From Ruminococcus sp. (GTDB lineage: Bacteria > Bacillota > Clostridia > Oscillospirales > Ruminococcaceae), in assembly GCA_021770655.1 (NCBI GenBank), contig JAETQO010000001.1, positions 62,001 through 126,000 on the forward strand: a DNA stretch of 64,000 bases. The letters run 5' to 3'. Positions within the stretch are counted from its first letter, which is position 1, and every line of letters begins with the position of its first letter. Under the pieces are notes generated by a model. It was not told the DNA's origin and made no database searches. It was given only the letters and a program-made list of their open reading frames with translations. This document shows, in pieces, positions 34,264 to 43,055 of the stretch. Position numbers and translations under genes: made by a program.

Positions 34264-34313
34264 TTAAGGCAGAGCCGCCGGAATCGCTTTACGGCTTTGT
34301 GCGGTATTGTCTT
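34264..34313. repeat. Short (about 50 bp) derivative of the TTAA-ended repeat
   Basis: The left end TTAAGGCAGAGCCGC and right end GTGCGGTATTGTCTTAA match the termini of the 179-bp element. Only TTACGGCTTTGTG of the left interior remains, joined to the right end at a shared TTGTG. It lies between hinT and comEC, ending 25 bases before the comEC start. Confidence 0.65.
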
Positions 34314-34338
34314 AAACCGAAGAAAGGCTGTGTGCAAA

Positions 34339-36345
34339 ATGGTAAGAAAATCCTGCTTTATAGGCTTTGCGTATTTTGCCGGACTTTTTTCCTGCACTAT
34401 CGGCTGGGGGAGGAATAATCTTGTTTTTGCTTTGGCGGCGGTATGCGTTTCTGCGGCGGCTTTTGTGGCTCTGAAAAAATACCGCAGATATATAATCGCC
34501 TGCACAGCCGCCTTTCTTGCGGCCGTCGCTGTAAATACGGCGTATACAAAACTCAGCTATGACAGGCTTTGCGCACTTGACGGAGAAACTGTTTCGGTCA
34601 AGGGCAGTATAACTGATTTCAGCTATATAGGTTCCGATACCTGCATTGTAACGGTAAAGGGAAAGGCGGACGGGATAAACGCAAAGCTGTCGTTTTTTGT
34701 AGCGGATATGGATTTTGATTACTATGATAACATTACGGCAAAGGTTAAGGTAAAGAAAATATACGATACGATCAGTTTTCAGTCTGAAAGCTATAACAGA
34801 CCGAAGGGCGTCTTTCTCAGCGGTACGGCTGTCGAAGTTGTTGAGCATGAGGATAATGACAGACTCTTTTTGCTAAGAGGCATAAAGCGTTACAGAGATC
34901 ATCTTTTTGAGAAGATAAACAAAATAATCGGCGGCGACGAGGGCGCATTTGCCGCGGCAATGCTCTGCGGCGATAAATCGGAAATGTCTTCTCAAACCAA
35001 AACTCTTATATACCGCAGCGGTATAGGTCATATCTTTTCTGTTTCCGGAACGCACGTTATAATAATCAGCAGTATGTTCGGTTGGATTCTGAAAAGGCTG
35101 TGCAAAAGGAAAAGTGTGATATTTGCTGTTCAAATGACTGTAGTGTGGGCGTTTGCCGTGTTTGCGGGATTTTCCGTGCCGGTAGTTAGAGCGGCTGCAA
35201 TGCTTACCGCAGTAAGCGCGGCGCCGCTGTTTTTCAGACGCCCCGATCCAGCCAGTTCGCTGGGACTTTGCGTTGTTGTTATGTTGACAGTTTCTCCTTA
35301 TGCTGCGGCAGACTGTTCGTTTTTGCTGTCGTTCACAGCGGCTTTTGTAATAGGCGTGATTTGCCCGAAAGTATCGGGACTTGTCAAGCTCGGCGGCAAA
35401 GCTGGAGGAGCGGCAAAAGCGGTAGTAAACGCCGTTACGGTTTTGCTATGCACTATGCCTGTACAGCTGATGTTCTTTAATGAGATATCTATTATCGCGC
35501 CGCTGTCGAATATACTGCTAGTGCCGATCTGCACGACTGCGCTGGGGATAACTGTATTGACCGCAGTTACCGGTGGGGCAACTGTTATCGCATATCCTGT
35601 GTTGACAGCAGTGAAATATCTCCTTAAAGCAGTGATACTTCTTGCGGATATTTTTGCAAAACTGCCTTTTGCTTACGTTGCAAGGGGAGTAAAACCCATG
35701 AGCCTCTTAATGCTTTTGACCTGCCTTATTCCGGTATTTTTAGGGCTGAGAAAAAAGTCTGTAAAAATCGGCGGAGCTTTGACGGCTTGTGTACTGCTTT
35801 GCTGGAGCGCGGTGTACAACTTTTCACTGCACCTGAACGGTCAAAACATAAAAATAATGGTCCTGCCTTACGGAAAGAATATGCAGGCTGTAATGTTCAG
35901 CGGCAGGAGCGGAGCAGTGTTTGACATCGGCTGTAAAGGCAAGCTGAATAAAGGCATGGAGCGGTTTATGGAATACGAGGGCATATCGGATCTGAAATGC
36001 GCCTTTATAAGCGATGAACAGTATTATACTCTTGCTAAAAACGAAAAAGATATGACCATACTTCCCGATAACTATTACATAAACGGAATTGCCGATGAGG
36101 ACGGCGTTTATTCGTTTACAGACGGCGCTGTACTTGAATGGTCGGGCGTGCATATAAAAGCGCTTGAGGACGGCTATGAAATAAGTGCAGGAGACTGTAA
36201 CGTGACTCTTGCAGGAGGCACTGTCTCGGTGAACGGAAAGAAATCGGATATGTCTGAGGAAGAATATCCGTTTGTAATAGATATTAAAAACGGTGAGATA
36301 AGGAGGACGAATTATGGCTTTGCTTACGGCTTCGGCACTTGGTAA
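34339..36345 (+). CDS. comEC: ComEC/Rec2-family DNA uptake membrane protein with degenerate C-terminal domain
   Basis: A 668-residue membrane protein of the competence channel family. Residues about 60-170 form the N-terminal DUF4131/OB-like region, then the competence domain begins at AMLCGDKSEMSSQTKTLIYR with the hallmark GIGHIFSVSGTHVIIIS (usually SGLH), followed by about eight membrane segments. The C-terminal region (about 530-668) occupies the place of the metallo-beta-lactamase nuclease domain but lacks its metal-binding motifs: the DVGQGD position reads LPYGKN and the THxHxDH position ISDEQYYTL. The ATG at 34339 has a GAAAGG SD; its 5' flank is the short TTAA repeat. It overlaps holA by 32 bases, the usual comEC-holA neighbourhood. 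Confidence 0.85.
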   Translation: MVRKSCFIGFAYFAGLFSCTIGWGRNNLVFALAAVCVSAAAFVALKKYRRYIIACTAAFLAAVAVNTAYTKLSYDRLCALDGETVSVKGSITDFSYIGSDTCIVTVKGKADGINAKLSFFVADMDFDYYDNITAKVKVKKIYDTISFQSESYNRPKGVFLSGTAVEVVEHEDNDRLFLLRGIKRYRDHLFEKINKIIGGDEGAFAAAMLCGDKSEMSSQTKTLIYRSGIGHIFSVSGTHVIIISSMFGWILKRLCKRKSVIFAVQMTVVWAFAVFAGFSVPVVRAAAMLTAVSAAPLFFRRPDPASSLGLCVVVMLTVSPYAAADCSFLLSFTAAFVIGVICPKVSGLVKLGGKAGGAAKAVVNAVTVLLCTMPVQLMFFNEISIIAPLSNILLVPICTTALGITVLTAVTGGATVIAYPVLTAVKYLLKAVILLADIFAKLPFAYVARGVKPMSLLMLLTCLIPVFLGLRKKSVKIGGALTACVLLCWSAVYNFSLHLNGQNIKIMVLPYGKNMQAVMFSGRSGAVFDIGCKGKLNKGMERFMEYEGISDLKCAFISDEQYYTLAKNEKDMTILPDNYYINGIADEDGVYSFTDGAVLEWSGVHIKALEDGYEISAGDCNVTLAGGTVSVNGKKSDMSEEEYPFVIDIKNGEIRRTNYGFAYGFGTW

Positions 36346-37372
36346 GAAAATCAAGGATAACGAGATCGACAGTCTGTATTATTTTTACGGACACGATACC
36401 GCGGCGCTTGAAAGCTTTACAAAAAGGCTGATAAACAAGCTTTGTCCCGGCGACGCGCAGATGATGAATTTTCATAAGCTGGACGGCAAAAACCTTGATA
36501 TACCGCGTCTTGCGGACGCTTGCCAGGCTTTGCCGTTTATGGCGGAGCGTGTTGTAGTTGCAATAAACGATCTTAATATGGATACAGTTTTAAAGGACGA
36601 CGGCGACGATCTGAAAAAAATACTGGGTGACCTTGGCGAAGCCACTACGGTAATAATTTATGCCACAGGCGTTGATCTGTTCAAGAATAAGAAGTATCTT
36701 ACCGATAAAAATAAGCGATTTGCGGATTTTTGTGAAAAACACGGCACAGTCTGTGATTTTGCATATAAAAGAGCGTCGGACTTAGGAAAATCCATTGCGG
36801 CGTATCTGTCAAAAAGCGGCTGTCAGATCAGTAAAAACAACGCCGAGTATCTTGCAAATCTTTGCCTTTGTGATACGGCTTTTATACAGCAGGAGCTTGA
36901 AAAGCTTGCCGCTTATGCTCAGGGCAGGGAAGTCACCAGAGAGGATATAGATCTGCTTTGCATAAGAAGAATAGAGTCGGACGGATATTCTCTTGCGATA
37001 AATATTCTTCGCGGCAATGCGGGAATGGTCTTTACAAGATTGCAGGAGCTTGATATGCAGAATTATGAAGCCTTTGAAATTCTGGGAATTATCGGGTTCT
37101 CTCTGACGGATATTTACAGAACCAAGCTTGCCCGTTCATCGGGGCTTGGCTATGCCGATGTTGCAAAGGATTTCAAGTATCCCAGAAACAGAGAGTTTGC
37201 CGTGAAAAACGCCTATTCAGAATGCGGAAACATTTCTGCCGAAAGAATAAGGCAAACGCTGGAAATACTTTCGCAGACTGATCTTCAGCTTAAAACCCGT
37301 TCACAGGGCAAGAGCGGAGATATGCTCACTCTGGAGCAGGGATTGGCGAGATCAATGGCGTTAAGGTGCTGA
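36314..37372 (+). CDS. holA: DNA polymerase III delta subunit
   Basis: The clamp-loader subunit that opens the beta sliding clamp. The 352-residue protein has the family's opening DSLYYFYGHDTAALESFTKRLI, the MMNFHKLDGKNLDIPRLADACQALPFMAERVVVAIND block, and the C-terminal collar helices. The P-loop is degenerate, as is normal for delta. The start lies inside the 3' end of comEC with an AAGGAGGA SD. It is followed by the RNase M5-like gene after 45 bases. Replication-associated holA directly after comEC is a conserved Firmicute arrangement. Confidence 0.93.
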   Translation: MALLTASALGKKIKDNEIDSLYYFYGHDTAALESFTKRLINKLCPGDAQMMNFHKLDGKNLDIPRLADACQALPFMAERVVVAINDLNMDTVLKDDGDDLKKILGDLGEATTVIIYATGVDLFKNKKYLTDKNKRFADFCEKHGTVCDFAYKRASDLGKSIAAYLSKSGCQISKNNAEYLANLCLCDTAFIQQELEKLAAYAQGREVTREDIDLLCIRRIESDGYSLAINILRGNAGMVFTRLQELDMQNYEAFEILGIIGFSLTDIYRTKLARSSGLGYADVAKDFKYPRNREFAVKNAYSECGNISAERIRQTLEILSQTDLQLKTRSQGKSGDMLTLEQGLARSMALRC

Positions 37373-37417
37373 AAACCATGCCGAAATCGTATCACCGAAA
37401 GGAGCGTTCTTACTTAG

Positions 37418-38026
37418 ATGGAAAAGCTGAAAATTTCCCGGGCAATAATCGTTGAGGGAAAATATGATAAAATAAAGCTGTCATCGATTATCGACGGAGT
37501 GATAATCGTGACGAACGGTTTCGGTGTGTACAAGGACCCGGATACGGCGGCGCTGATAAGGTTCTATGCGGAGAAAAGCGGTATCATAATCCTTACCGAT
37601 TCCGATTCCGCCGGCTTTCGTATAAGAGGGCATATAAAAAGCATCGTGCCGAAGGGCAATATAGTAAATGTGTATATCCCTGAGATATTCGGAAAGGAAA
37701 AGCGCAAGAGCGAGCCTTCAAAGGAAGGTATGCTGGGCGTAGAGGGAGTATCTGCGGATATTATCAGAGAGGCTTTTGAAAAAGCGGGAGTTATAGGCGA
37801 AAGGGTCCGTGACAGAGAAAAAATAACCAAAATGGACTTTTACGATCTGGGACTGAGCGGCGGAGAAAACAGCGCGTCGCTCAGAAAAAGACTTTCCGAA
37901 AGTTTGACTTTGCCCTCGCGGCTTACGACCGGCGCACTGCTTGAAACAGTAAACGCAATGTTTGACAGACAGGATTTTTTTGATTACTTAAAAACTTTGG
38001 ATAATAAGGAGCAGGAAATTGGTTAG
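37418..38026 (+). CDS. rnmV: RNase M5-like Toprim protein
   Basis: A 202-residue protein with an N-terminal Toprim domain (residues about 8-100): AIIVEGKYDKIKLSSII carries the Glu, and GIIILTDSDSAGFRIRGHI carries the DxD metal site, as in RNase M5, the 5S rRNA maturase. The C-terminal part (EGVSADIIREAFEKAGV ... TKMDFYDLGLSGGENSASLRKRL) matches the DUF4093 region attached to RNase M5 in many Clostridia. The SD (AAAGGAG) is 13 bases upstream, a little far. Its last codons overlap the MBOAT start by eight bases. Confidence 0.85.
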   Translation: MEKLKISRAIIVEGKYDKIKLSSIIDGVIIVTNGFGVYKDPDTAALIRFYAEKSGIIILTDSDSAGFRIRGHIKSIVPKGNIVNVYIPEIFGKEKRKSEPSKEGMLGVEGVSADIIREAFEKAGVIGERVRDREKITKMDFYDLGLSGGENSASLRKRLSESLTLPSRLTTGALLETVNAMFDRQDFFDYLKTLDNKEQEIG

Positions 38027-39407
38027 TATAGAGTTTCTTTATTTCTTCCTCCCCGTGTTTATGGGGCTGTATGCGATCGCCGGTACACGGTTCAGGTCGG
38101 TGATATTTCTGCTGGGTACGGTAGTTTTGACCTTGTGGCTATCCCCTTGGGGACTTGTTCCGATGACGGTCTGTTCGGTTTCGTCTTATGTTTTCGGACG
38201 GCTTATTGAAAGGTCTGCGGATAAGAAAAAGCTTAAAAAGCTTTGGCTCGTGTTGTCAGCGGTTATAAATGTTTCGGCATTCGTATTGTTTTTCCGCTCG
38301 AATTATTTGACTGCCGATATATTTCAGATATTTACGGGTGAAAGCGAGAATTTCAAGATCTTTGCCGTTTGGGGCACAGGAGTTTTCACCCTGCACGGTA
38401 TCTCTTATTGTGCAGACATCTGTAGAGGGGAGATAGACAGTGAGCACAGCTTCCTGTTAACGGCTCAATATATTTGCTTTTTTCCTTGTATGACCTGCGG
38501 TCCTCTGCTGAGATTCAGGGACGTAAGCGATACTCTGCACAAACCCCTGATTTCGTCGGCAAAGCTGGCCGAGGGCATAAAGCTTCTTCTGTTCGGTTAT
38601 GTTGAAAAGCTTTTGCTGTCAAATTCAATGTATGAGCTGTGGGAGCATATCAACAGCGTAAATGTTAATTCTTTGTCTGCCGCCTGTGCGTGGCTCGGAA
38701 TAATCGCTTTTTCATTCAGCTTTTATTACGAATACAGAGCTTTTTCCGATATTGCAAGAGGAATAGGACTTATGACGGGCTTTGAGCTTCCCGAAAACTT
38801 TGATCAGCCCTTTATGTCCGGCGGATTCAACGAGTTCATCAAGCGTTTCTGTACGACTTTGTATCGGTGGGTAAGGGATTACGTATATGTTCCGCTTTGC
38901 CGTGGAAAAAATGAAAAGCTGTCTTTATGGGCGATGTTCCTTTCTGTTTTTATCGCTTGTATGTGGTTCGGGTTCGGCAGGCGAACTCTTTTGTTTGCCG
39001 CTTTTATATGTTTTATGCTCGGTATGGAGTTTATTCTGAAAAGAGTTATTGTGGTTATTCCGAACATTTTAAGGTGCGCATTCATGAACATATTGTTTCT
39101 GCTGGGGCTGCCGTTGTTTGCTTTTCCCGATGCGGAAAAAGCGGCGGGATATATAATGTCAATGTTTGGTTCGGCAAAGTTCTCCGGAGATGTTCTGGTG
39201 ATTTATGTTATAAAGACAAGCGCGGTCATGCTTTTGATCTGCGGGTTCTTTGCTACAAATATCGGCAGGTTTGTCAAGAAAAAAATCACTTCGGCAAACA
39301 GTAATATTGCCGTTGTTGTCGTTCCTTTGATAGAAATCGGTTTCTTGCTGTTATGTACTGCTTTTTTGGTCGGCGGCGGACGTCATCTTACCGGCTTTTT
39401 GTTTTAG
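38019..39407 (+). CDS. MBOAT-family membrane acyltransferase-like protein lacking catalytic histidines
   Basis: A 462-residue multi-pass protein of the AlgI branch of MBOAT O-acyltransferases, which move acyl groups onto exported polysaccharides. Family blocks are clear: LHGISYCADICRGEIDSEHSF, CFFPCMTCGPLLRFRDV, YYEYRAFSDIARGIGLMTGFELPENFDQPFMS and LYRWVRDYVYVPL. However, the invariant histidines are replaced: FWRRWHISL reads FIKRFCTTL (Cys278), LWHGASW reads MWFGFGR (Phe317), and the following GLxHG reads ICFMLG. Acyl transfer is therefore doubtful. TTG is the start, with AAGGAG seven bases upstream, overlapping the RNase M5-like gene. The DHHW-family partner follows after 12 bases. Confidence 0.82.
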   Translation: MVSIEFLYFFLPVFMGLYAIAGTRFRSVIFLLGTVVLTLWLSPWGLVPMTVCSVSSYVFGRLIERSADKKKLKKLWLVLSAVINVSAFVLFFRSNYLTADIFQIFTGESENFKIFAVWGTGVFTLHGISYCADICRGEIDSEHSFLLTAQYICFFPCMTCGPLLRFRDVSDTLHKPLISSAKLAEGIKLLLFGYVEKLLLSNSMYELWEHINSVNVNSLSAACAWLGIIAFSFSFYYEYRAFSDIARGIGLMTGFELPENFDQPFMSGGFNEFIKRFCTTLYRWVRDYVYVPLCRGKNEKLSLWAMFLSVFIACMWFGFGRRTLLFAAFICFMLGMEFILKRVIVVIPNILRCAFMNILFLLGLPLFAFPDAEKAAGYIMSMFGSAKFSGDVLVIYVIKTSAVMLLICGFFATNIGRFVKKKITSANSNIAVVVVPLIEIGFLLLCTAFLVGGGRHLTGFLF

Positions 39408-39419
39408 GAGGTGCGGCAA

Positions 39420-40517
39420 ATGAAAAAAATAGCAGATTGCTTGACTGTTGCGGCTTTTTTCATAATCATAGTCATGTTTGCGGCCCGTACTTTGCTTTTC
39501 GGGAAAACAGCTGCGGCAAATGAAACGGAAAATATGAATATCAGACAAAAGACGGAAACCTATGTGGACGGTAATTTTCCGTTAAGTGCAAACTGGAAGT
39601 CGCTGAGAACGACCATGCTGGTAATGACGGGAAAAAACGAGTTTGACAACGTGTATATCCTGCAAAAACGGCTTGTCGATACAAGCTGTGATTATGATAA
39701 GGAGAAGTTTTTGGAAAGCGTTGAGGATATTAACAAATTTGCGGCAGGAACATCTGCGCAGACATACGTAATGCTCGTTCCCACAGCGGCCGGGATATAT
39801 TCCTCGCAGCTGCCCGCATACGCTCAGGACATTGACCAGAGAGAGCTTATCGACCGTATATATTATGCGCTGAATAAAGACATAAGCACTATAGATACTT
39901 TTTATCCGCTCTATTCCGCAAGGAGCAATTATATATACTATCGCACGGATAAAAAGTGGACTTCGTTCGGAGCGTATTACGCTTATGCAGAGGGTATAAA
40001 GCAAATGGGCTTTGAGCCTGTGGCTCTGTCAAATTACGACCAGGAATACGCATCAGATTCATTTTACGGAAACCTCTATTCCAAGCTTTGCTACAGCCGT
40101 ATACCTGCCGACAGAGTTAATATATTCCGTTCCAAATATCAAAGTACGGTGGAGTCGGTAGAACTTTACAGCGGCGAACAGATGTTGACTGCAAAATCCG
40201 TATATTTCCGTTCGGCTTTGAAAACTTCAGATAAGAGCAATATCTTTTTGCAGGGCGACAATTTCACAAAAGCAACGGTAAAAACTACTCTTGAAGACGG
40301 TCCTAAACTGTTGCTTGTAAAGGGGAGCTACGCCAATACTTTCGTACCCTTTCTTACGCCGCACTACAGTGAGATAACTCTTGTAGATCCCGATAAGCTC
40401 GAAGAAGAGGGGAAAACTCTTTCCGATACAGTTAATCCCGACGATTACGATCAGGTGCTTTTTCTTTACGACTGTGATGAATTTTTGGAAACGAATAATT
40501 TTGATCTGCTGAAATAA
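39420..40517 (+). CDS. DHHW-family (AlgJ/AlgX-like) protein with altered motif
   Basis: A 365-residue protein with an N-terminal membrane anchor (residues about 5-28) and an extracytoplasmic SGNH-like domain, the usual partner of AlgI-type MBOAT proteins. The diagnostic segment YYRTDKKWTSFGAYYAY is the family's TDHHW motif with both histidines replaced by lysine (Asp177-Lys-Lys-Trp180). The C-terminal block LLVKGSYANTFVPFLTPHY keeps the likely nucleophile Ser303. The D/H pair used with that Ser in AlgJ/AlgX is thus incomplete. ATG 39420 is preferred over the GTG at 39411 by its AGGAGG SD. The cell-envelope polymer bound or modified is unknown. Confidence 0.8.
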   Translation: MKKIADCLTVAAFFIIIVMFAARTLLFGKTAAANETENMNIRQKTETYVDGNFPLSANWKSLRTTMLVMTGKNEFDNVYILQKRLVDTSCDYDKEKFLESVEDINKFAAGTSAQTYVMLVPTAAGIYSSQLPAYAQDIDQRELIDRIYYALNKDISTIDTFYPLYSARSNYIYYRTDKKWTSFGAYYAYAEGIKQMGFEPVALSNYDQEYASDSFYGNLYSKLCYSRIPADRVNIFRSKYQSTVESVELYSGEQMLTAKSVYFRSALKTSDKSNIFLQGDNFTKATVKTTLEDGPKLLLVKGSYANTFVPFLTPHYSEITLVDPDKLEEEGKTLSDTVNPDDYDQVLFLYDCDEFLETNNFDLLK

Positions 40518-40539
40518 GCAGGGAAATAAGTATTCGCTC

Positions 40540-40568
40540 TTGAAAAGTGTAAGGTAATGTGTTATAAT
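40540..40568 (+). promoter_or_regulatory. Promoter of pyrB
   Basis: TTGAAA (40540-40545), 17 bases, TATAAT (40563-40568), about 100 bases before the ATG. The leader has a short CGTATT/AATACG hairpin but no convincing attenuator. Confidence 0.65.
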
Positions 40569-40670
40569 TATTCTCGGCACATTGAGAAATCGTATTCTGT
40601 TTTTTAATACGGTTTCCGAATTAATGATAAAAGGCTTATGACTGTAAAAATTTTTGAAAGGGTGCATAAT

Positions 40671-41759
40671 ATGGGCAATCAAAACAGCAGATTAAATCTT
40701 ATCGATCTTAACGATTATCCGGTTTCTTGGTGGCTGAAGCTTTTGGAGCTGGGACATAGGATCGTTTCGGATCCTTCGGAATACAGCGAGGCATGTAAAG
40801 GCAAAATAATGGGAACGCTTTTCTATGAGCCTTCAACGAGAACACAGATGTCCTTTCAGACAGCAATGCTCAGGCTTGGCGGAACGATAATCGGCTTTGA
40901 CAATCCTGCTACTTCATCGGTCGCAAAGGGTGAAAATATCAAGGATACTACTAAGATCGTTTCAGGCTATGCCGATATAATGGTTATGAGGCACCCTGTT
41001 GCCGGTTCAGTGAAAGCCGCCGCACTTACTGCCGATTGCCCGGTGATAAACGCAGGCGACGGCGGACATCTTCATCCGACGCAGACGCTTACCGATCTGC
41101 TTACCCTGAAAGAAGAAAAAGGAACGCTTGAGGGTTTGACTATCGGCTTTTGCGGCGATCTGAAAAACGGCAGGACCGTCCATTCGCTCATTAAGGCAAT
41201 GTCTTGCTTTCCGGATAATAAATTCGTGCTTATCTCCACGCCTGAGCTTGCGCTGCCCGTATATATAAAGGATGTGCTTTCAGCAAGCGGTCTAGAGTAT
41301 AAGGAGGTAACAGATCTTGAAAAGGTCATCGGTGAGCTTGACGTGCTTTATATGACAAGGATACAGAGAGAGCGTTTCGCTTCAGACGAGGAATATGAGG
41401 CTCAGAGCGGAAACTACATACTTGACGCAAAAAAGCTTGCCAAATCAAAGCTTGATCTTATAGTGCTTCACCCTCTGCCAAGAGTTGACGAGATCGCTGT
41501 TGAGGTCGATGACGACAGCAGAGCGCTTTACTTTAAGCAGGCAAAGTACGGAATGTATATAAGAATGGCGCTCATTCTCACGATAATAAACGGCTGGGGA
41601 ACTCCTTTGCCTGTAATGAAAGGAAAGATCCACCAGCATATCGAATGTTCAAATCCGAAATGTATAACGCATCAGGAACGCTATCTGCCGCATTGGTTCA
41701 GGGGAGAAGGAACTACTCTGGTATGTGAATACTGCGACGAAAGAACTCTGGTGGAGTAA
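40671..41759 (+). CDS. pyrB: Aspartate carbamoyltransferase with a fused PyrI-type zinc tail
   Basis: Condenses carbamoyl phosphate with aspartate, the committed step of pyrimidine synthesis. The catalytic chain (residues about 1-315) has FYEPSTRTQMSFQTAMLRLGG (carbamoyl phosphate loop), VMRHPVAGS, NAGDGGHLHPTQTLTDLLT and VLHPLPRVDEI. It then continues into a 40-residue tail with CSNPKC (Cys326, Cys331), ITHQER, and CEYC (Cys352, Cys355). This matches the zinc domain of the regulatory chain PyrI, which in enterics reads C-x4-C ... C-x2-C, but the nucleotide-binding allosteric domain is absent. The ATG at 40671 has a GAAAGGG SD. No other pyr gene is adjacent; pyrG lies 16 kb further on. Confidence 0.93.
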   Translation: MGNQNSRLNLIDLNDYPVSWWLKLLELGHRIVSDPSEYSEACKGKIMGTLFYEPSTRTQMSFQTAMLRLGGTIIGFDNPATSSVAKGENIKDTTKIVSGYADIMVMRHPVAGSVKAAALTADCPVINAGDGGHLHPTQTLTDLLTLKEEKGTLEGLTIGFCGDLKNGRTVHSLIKAMSCFPDNKFVLISTPELALPVYIKDVLSASGLEYKEVTDLEKVIGELDVLYMTRIQRERFASDEEYEAQSGNYILDAKKLAKSKLDLIVLHPLPRVDEIAVEVDDDSRALYFKQAKYGMYIRMALILTIINGWGTPLPVMKGKIHQHIECSNPKCITHQERYLPHWFRGEGTTLVCEYCDERTLVE

Positions 41760-41775
41760 GTATGTAAAACATATG

Positions 41776-41819
41776 GGGTCATAAAAACAGGTCGATCTGT
41801 TTTTATGACCCTCTTTCGT
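41776..41819 (+). terminator. Terminator after pyrB
   Basis: A perfect 15-bp stem GGGTCATAAAAACAG / CTGTTTTTATGACCC with a 6-base loop and a T-containing tail. Confidence 0.85.
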
Positions 41820-41912
41820 TAAAATGCTGTGCAAAGTGTTGTTTGTGATTGCGCCTGAATGCGGAAATGTATACAATATGACTAAATTTTATCCTGCGTT
41901 TCTTTAATCGGG

Positions 41913-41941
41913 TTGAAATGACAGGCTTGATATGATATAAT
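41913..41941 (+). promoter_or_regulatory. Promoter of the amidase gene
   Basis: TTGAAA (41913-41918), 17 bases, TATAAT (41936-41941). Confidence 0.7.
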
Positions 41942-41976
41942 AAATTGATGTAATAAAAAAACAGGAGCTTTGATTG

Positions 41977-42999
41977 ATGAACACAATTTCAGATGAAGAG
42001 TTTGAACGCATATACGGCCGCAAACCGGTAAGACGAGTTGTAAGAAAGAAAAAAATTTATTGGAACAGGATCATCATTGCGCTGATAATTTTTGCGGCAG
42101 TCATTTTCGGTATCGTTCAGCTTATAGGTATCGTAGTTTCAAAAATCAAAGGGGATAACACAGAAAAAACAAATACAACGTTGAAAAATACGGTATCTTC
42201 ACAGGCTGTCAAGGACAGTTCCTCAGAATTCGAGGAAGTCGTTGCTCCAAAACCGCCGGCATATTCCGATATGGATTTTACCGTGTGTATAGACGCAGGT
42301 CACGGCGATTTCGACGGCGGCACGACCGATGCGTCGGGTATGCGGTATGAAAAGGACGATAACCTTAAAATCGCTCTTGAAGTACAGAAATATCTGGAGT
42401 CTTTCGGAGTGAACGTAGTGATGATAAGGGAGGACGATTCATTCCTTGAGCTTGGTGAAAGATGCGAGATTGCCAACAACTCCAAGGCGGATATGTTTGT
42501 TTCTTTGCATAGGAACAGCTACGACGGAGACATTTCGGGCGTAGAGGTATGGGTAAATAACGCTGAACCACAGTATGATACAAAGCTTGCGGAAAATATT
42601 CTCGGAAAGCTTGACGAGGTTGGAATATCCGATGACAGAGGTGTTCAGTACGGTTATGTGGGAAATCCATACATAAATTATTATGTTAATGTTGATACGG
42701 TCATGCCGAGCTGTCTTGTGGAGCTTGGATTTATTACCGAGGAAATCGACAACAAGCTTTTTGACCTGCACCTTACCGAATACGGTGAAGCTATTGCCGA
42801 GGGCATTGTTCAGACGGCGATGGACATTGGTCTTGTGGACGAAAGCGGAAAGCGGCTAATGTCCGAAGAGCTTATCTCTCCCGAAAAGCCTGTTAATCGC
42901 GATGATTCGTCTTCTTCTGCCGATAATCTCACGGAACCTGCCGTTACCGATCCGTCTAACGATGTGTATAACACGCAGGAAAACGAGTGGTACGGCTGA
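41977..42999 (+). CDS. Membrane-anchored N-acetylmuramoyl-L-alanine amidase (Amidase_3)
   Basis: A 340-residue peptidoglycan hydrolase. A basic cytoplasmic start (PVRRVVRKKKIYWNR) precedes one transmembrane segment (about residues 28-52), a Ser/Thr/Lys linker, then the Amidase_3 domain (about 95-285). The zinc-ligand landmarks are CIDAGHGDFDGGTTDASGM (first His), the Glu/Asp of RYEKDDNLKIALEV, MFVSLHRNSYDGDISGVEVWV (second His, where many homologues have SIHxN), and catalytic Glu in SCLVELGFITEEIDN. The C-terminal 45 residues are Ser/Asp/Pro-rich and disordered. The ATG is two codons inside a TTG-started frame and has an AGGAGC SD. It is monocistronic. Confidence 0.9.
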   Translation: MNTISDEEFERIYGRKPVRRVVRKKKIYWNRIIIALIIFAAVIFGIVQLIGIVVSKIKGDNTEKTNTTLKNTVSSQAVKDSSSEFEEVVAPKPPAYSDMDFTVCIDAGHGDFDGGTTDASGMRYEKDDNLKIALEVQKYLESFGVNVVMIREDDSFLELGERCEIANNSKADMFVSLHRNSYDGDISGVEVWVNNAEPQYDTKLAENILGKLDEVGISDDRGVQYGYVGNPYINYYVNVDTVMPSCLVELGFITEEIDNKLFDLHLTEYGEAIAEGIVQTAMDIGLVDESGKRLMSEELISPEKPVNRDDSSSSADNLTEPAVTDPSNDVYNTQENEWYG

Positions 43000-43055
43000 T
43001 TGTCGGAATTTCAGGACAGCAACGACACAATAGATAAGGGCTGTATAAAAAACTA

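Noticed and set aside
40569-40670. PyrR attenuator upstream of pyrB
   Set aside because: Only a short CGTATT/AATACG hairpin is present, with no anti-antiterminator sequence or terminator.
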